From Spirosoma sordidisoli (GTDB lineage Bacteria; Bacteroidota; Bacteroidia; Cytophagales; Spirosomataceae), in assembly GCF_004138325.1 (NCBI RefSeq), contig NZ_SBLB01000002.1:620001-684000 (forward strand): DNA of 64,000 nt, given 5' to 3'. Positions 52,520 to 60,081 of this stretch are shown here, in pieces. The notes below the pieces were generated by a model. It saw only the letters and a list, made by a program, of their open reading frames with translations. It was not told the origin of the DNA and did no database searches. Both the position numbers and the translations under genes were made by a program. The stretch's first letter is position 1; every line of letters begins with the position of its first letter.

Positions 52520-53467
52520 ATGAGCGATATTTTGGCGCAACTGGCCACGTTTGCAGCCGACTCACCCCTGCAACGGCTCGCCCATCCATGGGCCGGCAGC
52601 GGGTTGGATGAGCCGGTTAACACGATTCAAATGTACCTGAAACGGGATGATCTGCTGCACCCCCAGGTATCGGGTAATAAGTGGCGAAAGCTGAAATACA
52701 ACCTGCTGGCGGCTCGCGAGCAGGGCCACGATACGCTGCTTACATTTGGCGGAGCCTATTCCAATCACCTCTACGCGACGGCCGCGGCCGGGCGGGCGTT
52801 TGGGTTTCGGACCGTCGGTATCGTTCGGGGCGACGAACTGGCCAGCCAGCCGCGTAATCCGACGCTTTCTTTCTGCGAGTCGTGCGGTATGCAGCTGCAT
52901 TTCGTCAGCCGGGCCGCGTATCGGGATAAGGACAAGCCGGCTTGGCAGGCAGAACTGATCAGTCAGTTTGGGAGCTGCTATATACTGCCCGAGGGGGGCT
53001 CCAATGAACTGGCACAACAGGGAGTGACTGAGATTATACCGGAAATTCAGGCACAGTTGGGCCGTGATCCTGACTTTGTAGTGTGTCCAGTGGGTACGGG
53101 TAGTACCTGGGCCGGGTTGGTGGCTGCCGCACCCCTCCAGACTCGCGTGCTCGGAATCGGGGTGCTGATGGGGGCGGCTCGGCTGCCGACGGTCCAGGCT
53201 GCGGTCAAGGCGCGACCGGCCGCTGCTGACGCGGTACTCGACTATGCGCTCGGAGGCTACGCTAAAACGACACCGCTATTGCTCGACTTCATCCAGGCGT
53301 TTGAAAGCAGCACGGGGGTGCCGATCGAACCCGTATACACTGCAAAAATGCTGTACGCGCTATCTGACCTGGTTAAAAGTGGGTATTTCCCGGATGATGC
53401 CACTGTTGTGGCTTTACATACCGGCGGGTTGCAGGGCCGCAATGATCGAATCATGAAAGGGCGATGA
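52520..53467 (+). CDS. ACC deaminase/D-cysteine desulfhydrase family enzyme
   Basis: A 315-residue fold-type II PLP enzyme. Lys54 in SGNKWRKLKYNL binds the cofactor, TFGGAYSNHLYATAAAG holds the phosphate-side serine and asparagine, and PVGTGSTWAGL is the glycine-rich phosphate loop. It can deaminate 1-aminocyclopropane-1-carboxylate or remove sulfide from D-cysteine; the residues that tell the two apart cannot be assigned safely here, and desulfhydrase is the commoner activity in this group. It faces away from rluA and has no operon partners. Confidence 0.9.
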   Translation: MSDILAQLATFAADSPLQRLAHPWAGSGLDEPVNTIQMYLKRDDLLHPQVSGNKWRKLKYNLLAAREQGHDTLLTFGGAYSNHLYATAAAGRAFGFRTVGIVRGDELASQPRNPTLSFCESCGMQLHFVSRAAYRDKDKPAWQAELISQFGSCYILPEGGSNELAQQGVTEIIPEIQAQLGRDPDFVVCPVGTGSTWAGLVAAAPLQTRVLGIGVLMGAARLPTVQAAVKARPAAADAVLDYALGGYAKTTPLLLDFIQAFESSTGVPIEPVYTAKMLYALSDLVKSGYFPDDATVVALHTGGLQGRNDRIMKGR

Positions 53468-53492
53468 ACAAGGTTAGCCAGCTTTTTTAGGC

Positions 53493-55580
53493 TCAGGCGG
53501 GCAGATAGATACAAAACCGCGCTCCCTGGCCGGGTTGGCTGACGGCCTGGATGGCGCCCCCGTGGTTATCTACGACTTTCTGAACGATAGCAAGCCCAAT
53601 GCCGGTACCGCCGTACTGACTTCGGCCGTGTAGCCGCTGGAACATCTGAAAAATACGATCGGCGTATTTCTCATCGAATCCGATGCCGTTGTCGGTAACC
53701 GTGATGAGGTAGAAGCGACTGGCGGTGCTGATGGGATGGAGTTCTTCGGGCAGGTCGGCCGAAGAAACGGTTTCACAACTGATCCTGATATGCGGGGCCA
53801 CGCCGGGCTGACGGAACTTGATAGCGTTTGTAATCAGGTTCTGAAACAGCTGGCGCAACTGCGGACCGTCGCCTTCGATGGTCGGCAGTGGCCCGGCGTC
53901 GATAGTGGCGCCTGACTCCTGTATCGACAACTCCAGATCGTTGAGTACGCCGTTGATAATATGTGAGATGGACACAGACCGAAAGGCGCCGGGCTGGTTC
54001 CGGATGCGGGAAAAAGCCAGCAGGTCTTTGATCAGCATCGACATCCGGTCGGCTGCCGACTGCATACGCTCCAGAAAGTCGACCCCATCGCCCAGTTGGC
54101 TGGCGTAGTTGGTTTTCAGCAGATCGCCGAACGACTGAATCTTGCGGAGTGGCTCCTGCAGGTCGTGGGATGAGACGTAGGCAAAGCGTTCCAGGTTTTC
54201 GTTTGAGCGTTGCAGGTCGAGGTTGGCAATCTGCAAGGCCCGAGTCCGTTGAGCTACCTGCTGTTCCAGATCGGTAGCAAACGATTTCTGATCGTGTATG
54301 TCCGTGCAGGTACCAAACCAGCGCAGAATCGGGCCGGGCTGTCCATCGGGTCCAGCGTCGCGCATGGGCAGGGCCCGGGCCAGGAGCCAGCGATAGGCAC
54401 CATCGTGCCGACGCATCCGATACTCGATTTCGTAGGGGGCGCCCGTTTCCAAACTGTGCTGCCAGATGGCCTGCGTGCGGGCTATATCGTCGGGGTGCAG
54501 CACCGTTGACCAGCCTTCGCCCATCGACTGGTCGGGGGTTAGGCCGGTAAAGGCGTACCACTGCCGGTTGTAAAAATCGTGGGTTCCGTCCGGCTGGGTA
54601 GCCCAGACCATCTGGGGCATAAAATCCGTTACGAAGGTAAACTGCCGGATACTGTCGACCAGTTCTTCGTTGGTTGCAATCAGTTGCTGCTGAATCGTTA
54701 CCTCGTGGGTAATATCCTGCAGGGTGCCGTTGAGCCGGTATGGGGTTTGGTCGGGGTTGAAATAGGCTTTTCCCTTGGCCCGAACGATCCGTTCGATCCC
54801 GGTCTGGGGGTTGGTAATGGTGTAGACCGCATCATACAGGCCGCCCGACGCATACTGCATGGCTTCCCAGATGGCATCCGTCACCCGCTGGCGATCCCGG
54901 TCAATAATGACATCGAGAGCGGTTTGTAATGGTATTTCGGCATGTGGGGGTAGACCGAACCATTCTTTCAACCGGTCGTTGCCCACAAAGCGGTTGGTGA
55001 TGGGGTTCAGGTCAAAGGTCCCCAGCTCGGCTGCGTCGATAGCGAAACGAAGCTGCTCTTCGCTTTCTTCGGCTTTGCGGAGTACCGTAATCGCCTGGGT
55101 CGTTTCGGTGCAAACGACCAGCACGCCCCCTACCTGACCCGATTCGTCCCGGACAGGGCTGTAGCTAAACGTCCAGTACACGTTCTCCAGCCTGCCGTTG
55201 CGGAAAATCGGGATGAGCTGATCTTCGCTCCAGGTGGCTTCTCCGCCAGCCAGTACCTGATCGATGAGGGGTTTTATGATGGGCCAGGTTTCGGGCCAGC
55301 ACTCCTCAGCGCGCTGGCCCAGCGCCGTAGGATGTTTGCCGTCATTGCCCAGGCTGGGCCGGTACGCATCGTTATAGAACTGAATCAGGGATGGCCCCCA
55401 GAACAGAAACATGGGAAACCGGGAGGCTAGCAGGATACTAACCGTTGTGCGCAGGCTCTGCGGCCACTCGTCGGGAGATCCTATTTCGGTTTTCGACCAA
55501 TCAAAAGAACGGGTCAACGTACCCATTTCGCCCCCACCGGCCAGAAAGGGGTACGAATCAAGAGCATCACTAGTATTCAT
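53493..55580 (-). CDS. Multi-PAS sensor histidine kinase
   Basis: A 695-residue soluble kinase with no membrane helix. After an N-terminal PAS-type domain (about 20-150, SLRTTVSILLASRFPMFLFW) come a second PAS at about 165-290 and a third with PAC motif at about 305-430 (MVWATQPDGTHDFYNRQWYA). The HisKA domain has the phosphoacceptor in VSSHDLQEPLRKI, and the ATPase domain has NLITNAIKF, VTDNGIGFD and GTGIGLAIVQKVVDNHGG. It is a complete kinase but an orphan; a receiver gene lies 5 kb upstream on the other strand. Confidence 0.93.
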   Translation of the reverse strand: MNTSDALDSYPFLAGGGEMGTLTRSFDWSKTEIGSPDEWPQSLRTTVSILLASRFPMFLFWGPSLIQFYNDAYRPSLGNDGKHPTALGQRAEECWPETWPIIKPLIDQVLAGGEATWSEDQLIPIFRNGRLENVYWTFSYSPVRDESGQVGGVLVVCTETTQAITVLRKAEESEEQLRFAIDAAELGTFDLNPITNRFVGNDRLKEWFGLPPHAEIPLQTALDVIIDRDRQRVTDAIWEAMQYASGGLYDAVYTITNPQTGIERIVRAKGKAYFNPDQTPYRLNGTLQDITHEVTIQQQLIATNEELVDSIRQFTFVTDFMPQMVWATQPDGTHDFYNRQWYAFTGLTPDQSMGEGWSTVLHPDDIARTQAIWQHSLETGAPYEIEYRMRRHDGAYRWLLARALPMRDAGPDGQPGPILRWFGTCTDIHDQKSFATDLEQQVAQRTRALQIANLDLQRSNENLERFAYVSSHDLQEPLRKIQSFGDLLKTNYASQLGDGVDFLERMQSAADRMSMLIKDLLAFSRIRNQPGAFRSVSISHIINGVLNDLELSIQESGATIDAGPLPTIEGDGPQLRQLFQNLITNAIKFRQPGVAPHIRISCETVSSADLPEELHPISTASRFYLITVTDNGIGFDEKYADRIFQMFQRLHGRSQYGGTGIGLAIVQKVVDNHGGAIQAVSQPGQGARFCIYLPA

Positions 55581-55879
55581 ACATTACGTTGAGCAAATCA
55601 CGACAGACATGATCTGATACCACCCGAATTATCTTGTTGAAGAGAGGAAAAAAAAGAGATAGCGCCCCAAATATACGCCCTGTCGGGTTTGTCAGAAATG
55701 GCTCACCGCGATGTACTATACTCTTTATCGACAGGATTTGTTTGTAACACGGTATTGTGAGGCAACGGCCTGGGGTGTACGTCCCGTAAAACGCAGCCGG
55801 TACTGAGTAAATTGACCAGTCTGTAGACTTAGCAATTTAGATGGTCTGGGGTCGTTTCCGGATGTAATAAGTACTACGT
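55581..55879. other. Intergenic region between divergent histidine kinase and BNR genes
   Basis: No gene is visible. CAAATATA at 55668-55675 reads TATATTTG on the minus strand and could be the -7 box of the kinase gene with a leader of about 80 bases. The run of nine A at 55648-55656 and two TTTG strings near 55738-55752 are the only other notable features. Confidence 0.35.
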
Positions 55880-57337
55880 ATGCGCTGGTTGGTTGTTTGG
55901 GTAATGGTGGGGGTCATAAACAGAATGGATGCCCAGCCGGTTGGTCAGAAAGCTGACGGTTACCGGGGCATCTGGTACTTTATCGGGAAAACCGGCAACG
56001 CCTATGCACATAAATACAGTGGCGGGCTGGGCACCTATCCGGCCAATCATTATCCGTTCTCGGTTTATGCGCCGGCCGTACAGAAAACGTTCTTCTGCTA
56101 CGGCGGGGTTACCGATTCGACTTCGACCGAGTTAGGGCACTTTGTTGGCGTCTACGATCATCGGACCAAACTGGTGTCGAAACCAACGTGGCTGCTCAAC
56201 AAACAAACCGACGACGCCCACGACAATCCGATCATTCAACTGGATGACAACGGATACATCTGGATTTTTTCGACCTCACACGGTACCGAACGGCCATCCT
56301 ATATTCACCGGAGCCGGAAACCGTACGACATTGCGGCTTTTGAGCGGATACCCGCCACCCGGCAGAACGAAGTCGGGCAGCGGGTACCGTTTGACAATTT
56401 CTCGTACGTACAAAGCTATTACCAGCCGGGGCATGGCTTCCTGAACCTGATGACCCACTACGACCGGGGCGTCCTCCGTTACGGAGCCAGCAAGCCGCGC
56501 CGGACGATGAGCTTTATTACCAGTCCCGACGGCATCAGCTGGTCAGCCTGGCAGGACATCGGCCAGATTCAGGAGGGGCATTACCAGACCAGTGGTCAGC
56601 GTGGCGGTACCATTGGTACATCGTTCAATTTTCATCCGGATACCGAAAAGGGAAGCGGGCTCGATTACCGGACCAACCTGTACTACGTTGAAACCACCGA
56701 CTTCGGCAAAAGCTGGCATACGGCCGGGCAGGAACCCGTATCGCTGCCCCTCACCGAGCCCAAAAACAAGGCGCTGGTCAACGATTACCAGCAGGCGGGC
56801 CTGAACGTGTACATCAGTGATCTCAACTTCGACGCCGATGGTCATCCGGTTATCCTGTACATAACCAGCAAAGGACCCGAACCCGGTCCTGGGCAGGGCC
56901 CTCACCAATGGCACGTTGCCCACTGGACTGGCGCCGACTGGGTGATTCATGACGTAGCGCAGTCGGACCACAATTACGATATGGGTTCGTTGTACATAAA
57001 CGGGAACAACTGGCAGATTATAGGCCCTGTTGAGCCGGGGCCGCAGTCGTATGGTACGGGCGGGAGTCTGGTCCGGCTCGAGAGCCGCGACGCGGGGAAA
57101 ACCTGGCGCCCAAGTCGTCAGTTAACGCCCGGCAGTACCCGTAACCATGCCTATCCGCGTCGGCCGGTTGCGTATCAGCCCGGCTTCGTGGCGTTCTGGG
57201 CAGATGGCAATGCCCGCCAGCAATCCGCTTCCTATCTGTATTTCTGCGATGAAACGGGGCAGGTATTCCAGTTGCCTCCTACGATGAAAACCGATCAGGA
57301 AAAGCCAGTTCCTGTTTTCGGCAGACCCAACAAGTAG
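55880..57337 (+). CDS. Exported BNR-4 repeat protein
   Basis: A 485-residue secreted protein with a short signal peptide (MRWLVVWVMVGVINRMDA). The family pattern is clear: DGYRGIWYFIGKTG at the start, SGGLGTYPANHYPFSVYAP, DDAHDNPIIQLDDNGYIWIF, and the FADWGKSW-like Asp-box LYYVETTDFGKSWHT and LESRDAGKTWRP. BNR-4 proteins form six-bladed propellers and are often beside sugar-utilisation genes; enzymatic activity is mostly unproven. It stands alone here. Confidence 0.88.
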   Translation: MRWLVVWVMVGVINRMDAQPVGQKADGYRGIWYFIGKTGNAYAHKYSGGLGTYPANHYPFSVYAPAVQKTFFCYGGVTDSTSTELGHFVGVYDHRTKLVSKPTWLLNKQTDDAHDNPIIQLDDNGYIWIFSTSHGTERPSYIHRSRKPYDIAAFERIPATRQNEVGQRVPFDNFSYVQSYYQPGHGFLNLMTHYDRGVLRYGASKPRRTMSFITSPDGISWSAWQDIGQIQEGHYQTSGQRGGTIGTSFNFHPDTEKGSGLDYRTNLYYVETTDFGKSWHTAGQEPVSLPLTEPKNKALVNDYQQAGLNVYISDLNFDADGHPVILYITSKGPEPGPGQGPHQWHVAHWTGADWVIHDVAQSDHNYDMGSLYINGNNWQIIGPVEPGPQSYGTGGSLVRLESRDAGKTWRPSRQLTPGSTRNHAYPRRPVAYQPGFVAFWADGNARQQSASYLYFCDETGQVFQLPPTMKTDQEKPVPVFGRPNK

Positions 57338-57362
57338 GCCCCGAAGAGGTTGGCTACAGCGT

Positions 57363-57640
57363 TTATTCGTCAGGTTTCGGCTTCGACCAGGGCTGTTTGC
57401 CTAGAATAAACTTGACGGAATCGGCGCGGAGAATGTGGCCAATGCCTGTTTTGAACGGCATATCCTTTATTATCGATAATCAGGCTGTCTGTGCGTATGG
57501 CCCAGGTAAAGGGCATATCTCTGGAGAGCATACCCATCTGAATCTGATTGGTTCCCTAGCTGCCCGTATAGTCAGGTTGTTCAGCGAATACACCGAGTAA
57601 GTAATACCACCATCAGCGGGGACTAACGGCAGACAACTGG
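57363..57640 (-). pseudogene. Frameshifted remnant of a small protein gene
   Basis: On the minus strand three adjoining pieces in two frames read as one protein: ITYSVYSLNNLTIRA, then after a frame change near 57556 GTNQIQMGMLSRDMPFTWAI and RTDSLIIDNK, then after an extra base at 57465 a return to the first frame with DMPFKTGIGHILRADSVKFI, ending at TAA 57363-57365. Stop codons (TAG at 57556-57558, TGA at 57480-57482) interrupt both frames at the joins. The pieces look like the C-terminal part of a small beta-rich protein such as a lipocalin-like one, but that is a guess. No start codon or upstream part is recognised. Confidence 0.65.
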
Positions 57641-57799
57641 ACAATCGACACCGCTGTTGGTACGACAAAAAATGGCCCATATGGTGGTAAAATTCCGAGC
57701 CCGCAAGCGGGCTACGGTCCACCGCGACAGCTATTGGTACGTTGATCGAACAGGCAGCCAGGATTTACATATTGTTTAAAACGCCGAAGGGAGGCAGGT

Positions 57800-58756
57800 T
57801 TATTCCCGAACGCTGGCCCGTCGTAACCGGTCGTTCATGGCGAAGCCCAGCCCCTGGTTCGGCAGTGGTTCCGCGTACAGCATATCGACGGGTAAGCTGT
57901 CGAGGGCGCGGAGGTGGGCAAACAGGTTTTTGGCCGCTTCGTTCAGGTTACCGCCGGGCGATAAGACCCGCTGCCGGTCGGCCGGTATACCCCCAAAAGG
58001 TTCTCGAAAAACCAGTGCACCCACCCGGTCGGCAGGGGGCGGAGACTGGCCGGGCGGCAGTAAGATAAGTGGTTTGCGGGGCGCGTAGTGGCTGCTGAGC
58101 ATGCCCGGTGCGGCCGGGTTCGAGGTCGAGTGGGTACGGACTGATACGGGACCGATGATGGCTTCGATCTGATCCAGAGCCAGACCACCGAGCCGGTAAA
58201 CGGTAGGCCCCTGTTCATCGAATCCGACGATGGTCGACTCAAGCCCAACCTGGGCGGGGCCACCGTCGAGAATATACGGAATCTGCTCGCCCAGCTGATC
58301 GGCAACGTGATGGGCGGTTGTGGGGCTGATGTAGCCGAACGGATTGGCACTCGGAGCCGCCAGCGGAAACGGGAGCGCGCGTAAAAGGGCCAGCGTGAGC
58401 GGATGATGGGGAATGCGGACGGCTACCGATGGCAGGCCCGACGTAACCAGATCGGGAATGACAGACCGGCGCGGCAGGAGTAACGTCAGCGGACCGGGCC
58501 AGAATGCCTGGGCCAGTTGCCGGGCGGGGGCGGGAATGGTACTGACAAACTGAGAAACTTTCTCGAGCGAATCAGTATGGACGATGAGGGGGTCGAACGC
58601 CGGTCGGTTTTTAACCCGGAAAATGGTCAGCACCGCATCGGCGTCCAGGGCGTTGCCCGCCAGACCATACACGGTTTCGGTCGGAATGCCGACTACCTGT
58701 CCCGCCTGAAGAAAAGCCGCTACCCGACCAATGTCTGTACCAATTTCTGCCGTCAT
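57800..58756 (-). CDS. sua5: L-threonylcarbamoyladenylate synthase (Sua5/TsaC)
   Basis: The enzyme makes threonylcarbamoyl-AMP for the t6A modification of ANN-decoding tRNAs. The 318-residue protein has the YrdC domain (QVVGIPTETVYGLAGNAL, IFRVKNRPAFDPLIVH, FPLAAPSANPFGYISPT) and the extra C-terminal Sua5 domain after SSHYAPRKPLILL. I used the ATG at 58756, because a -7 box ends only 7 bases upstream, so the message would be leaderless. The last residues are basic. Confidence 0.95.
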   Translation of the reverse strand: MTAEIGTDIGRVAAFLQAGQVVGIPTETVYGLAGNALDADAVLTIFRVKNRPAFDPLIVHTDSLEKVSQFVSTIPAPARQLAQAFWPGPLTLLLPRRSVIPDLVTSGLPSVAVRIPHHPLTLALLRALPFPLAAPSANPFGYISPTTAHHVADQLGEQIPYILDGGPAQVGLESTIVGFDEQGPTVYRLGGLALDQIEAIIGPVSVRTHSTSNPAAPGMLSSHYAPRKPLILLPPGQSPPPADRVGALVFREPFGGIPADRQRVLSPGGNLNEAAKNLFAHLRALDSLPVDMLYAEPLPNQGLGFAMNDRLRRASVRE

Positions 58757-58762
58757 AATCGA

Positions 58763-58770
58763 CAAAGATA
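58763..58770 (-). promoter_or_regulatory. -7 box directly before sua5
   Basis: On the minus strand this reads TATCTTTG, an exact TAnnTTTG match. Its last base is 7 bases before the A of the ATG at 58756, which puts the start site on or next to the start codon. Confidence 0.6.
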
Positions 58771-58801
58771 CAAGAAGAGCGGCTCCTGATGGTAACAGCT
58801 G

Positions 58802-58839
58802 GCCCGCTGACCTGTACGGTTGACTGGAGGTCAGCGGGC
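58802..58839. terminator. Hairpin between the SlyD-like and sua5 genes
   Basis: A perfect 12-bp stem GCCCGCTGACCT / AGGTCAGCGGGC with a 14-base loop lies just after the stop of the SlyD-like gene (minus strand). No T-run follows on either strand, so its terminator role is uncertain. Confidence 0.55.
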
Positions 58840-58848
58840 TGGGGGAGA

Positions 58849-59316
58849 TTAGTGAACGCCACCGGGGCCATGAACGTGGCCGTGGGCCAGCTCGTCGGGG
58901 GTAGCGTTGCGAACCTCAACGACTTCAACATCGAAGTGCAGGTTCTGATCGGCGAGGGGGTGGTTCGCATCGACCGTAACCGTTTCCGGACCAACGCTGG
59001 TGATCGTAATGACCTGGCCATCGTTGGCTTCAAACTGCATTCCGACTTCCACTTCCTGGCCACCAAAAGCCCGGCGTGGTACTTCTTCAATAAGCTGCGG
59101 GTCGCGCAGACCGTACCCTTTTTCGGGGGGCACATCCAGGCTGAGTTTATCGCCCTTCACGCGGCCTTCCAGCCCTTCTTCCATACCCGGTATCAGGTTG
59201 TTTTCGCCGTGTAGATAATACAGGGGGGCCCGGCCTTCGCTCGAATCGAGTACATTCCCGGCATCGTCGCGCAGGGTATAATGGATGGCCGCTACCTTGT
59301 GTTTTGTAATGTTCAT
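58849..59316 (-). CDS. FKBP-type peptidyl-prolyl isomerase, SlyD-like
   Basis: A 155-residue cytosolic chaperone/isomerase. The FKBP part (HYTLRDDAGNVLDSSEG, LIPGMEEGLEGRVKGDKL, PEKGYGLRDPQLIEEVPR) encloses an IF chaperone domain at about 70-125, and the tail HGHVHGPGGVH is histidine-rich, as in metal-binding SlyD. It catalyses prolyl cis-trans change and may help nickel handling. The ATG at 59316 gives the standard N-terminus. It converges on no gene; sua5 lies beyond the hairpin on the same strand. Confidence 0.92.
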   Translation of the reverse strand: MNITKHKVAAIHYTLRDDAGNVLDSSEGRAPLYYLHGENNLIPGMEEGLEGRVKGDKLSLDVPPEKGYGLRDPQLIEEVPRRAFGGQEVEVGMQFEANDGQVITITSVGPETVTVDANHPLADQNLHFDVEVVEVRNATPDELAHGHVHGPGGVH

Positions 59317-59780
59317 GACTGTCTTCTGTATGCGCTGGTTGGTCTTGTATTCACAACTACTGAACGAATAAATTGGCTTTTTTTGCCTTCTTTTTTTTGG
59401 CAGATCTGCTGGGCGGTGTTGCCCCGCAGGCAGGAAATTGCCTGCCAGATCGGGCCAGATCGTTCAGCTTAGCGGTGTAAATGAACGCAATTCTCCTTTA
59501 AATTAACCCATTATCATAGAAAAAGACAGCGTCTGGCCGGGTCGAAAAGTCGATTGGTTGATCATCCGGACCGTTCAGACCGGCTGTATGACCTGCCCGG
59601 CCGACCGATCAGTGAACCGGCTTTTTGCCGAACAGACAAGCCGCCAGACACCGGGCCGACCTGATCGGATTCGGGCTCGGCAACGACCTGCAGAGGCTGG
59701 TTGGGACCGACGCAAAGAATAACCCGACTCCGCTGACTAGAACAACACTATGGTTCGTTTAGAAAGCGTTTGGCATCTGC
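59317..59780. other. Intergenic stretch of about 460 bases without a recognised gene
   Basis: No open frame here looks like a protein. I see a run CTTTTTTTGCC-like near 59373-59399, a short hairpin GGCAGG/CCTGCC at 59429-59446, and several CCGGNNCG-type short repeats at 59535-59700 that could be relics of a gene. The end of the stretch contains the promoter of the small gene at 59817. Confidence 0.4.
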
Positions 59781-59811
59781 TTTGTTGACCAGCCACGGAA
59801 CAGTATCTTTG
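59781..59811 (+). promoter_or_regulatory. Full Bacteroidota promoter of the 41-residue membrane protein gene
   Basis: TTTG at 59781-59784 and TATCTTTG at 59804-59811 are separated by 19 bases, a complete TTTG-N19-TAnnTTTG promoter. The ATG begins 6 bases after the box, so the transcript should start at or next to it. Confidence 0.8.
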
Positions 59812-59816
59812 TCTAT

Positions 59817-59942
59817 ATGAATGAAAAATTCAGAATGTGGCTCAAACGGGTCGGCTGGGCAGGGTTTCTGTTTTTCCTGATCAAAGGATTACTCTGGCTG
59901 ATCATTCCGTATCTGATTGCGAAAGGTATTTTGTCGAAATAA
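59817..59942 (+). CDS. Small single-pass membrane protein, 41 residues, leaderless
   Basis: The frame ATG-AAT-GAA at 59817 encodes 41 residues: a basic N-terminal part (MNEKFRMWLKRVGW) and a hydrophobic helix (AGFLFFLIKGLLWLIIPYLI) ending in A-K-G-I-L-S-K. The short length is below usual gene-finder limits. Support: it starts 6 bases after a textbook promoter, and its positive-inside helix pattern is sensible. A similar small Cytophagales family is in my memory but cannot be confirmed here. The function is unknown. Confidence 0.7.
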   Translation: MNEKFRMWLKRVGWAGFLFFLIKGLLWLIIPYLIAKGILSK

Positions 59943-60081
59943 CAGGCCGTTCTGCCGACGTTGACCACTAATGCCGAACTGATTCCCAAGCCTTTGTTGA
60001 GTACTTGGTATACAGCATCAGTCGGTCGGGTTCGACTTCTGGTAGAGAGGTGGCTTAACAAGCTCTTTTGTCCGGTTGCTT

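Noticed and set aside
57397-57600. A 67-codon plus-strand frame
   Set aside because: It is antisense to the frameshifted remnant, whose minus-strand pieces look far more like protein.
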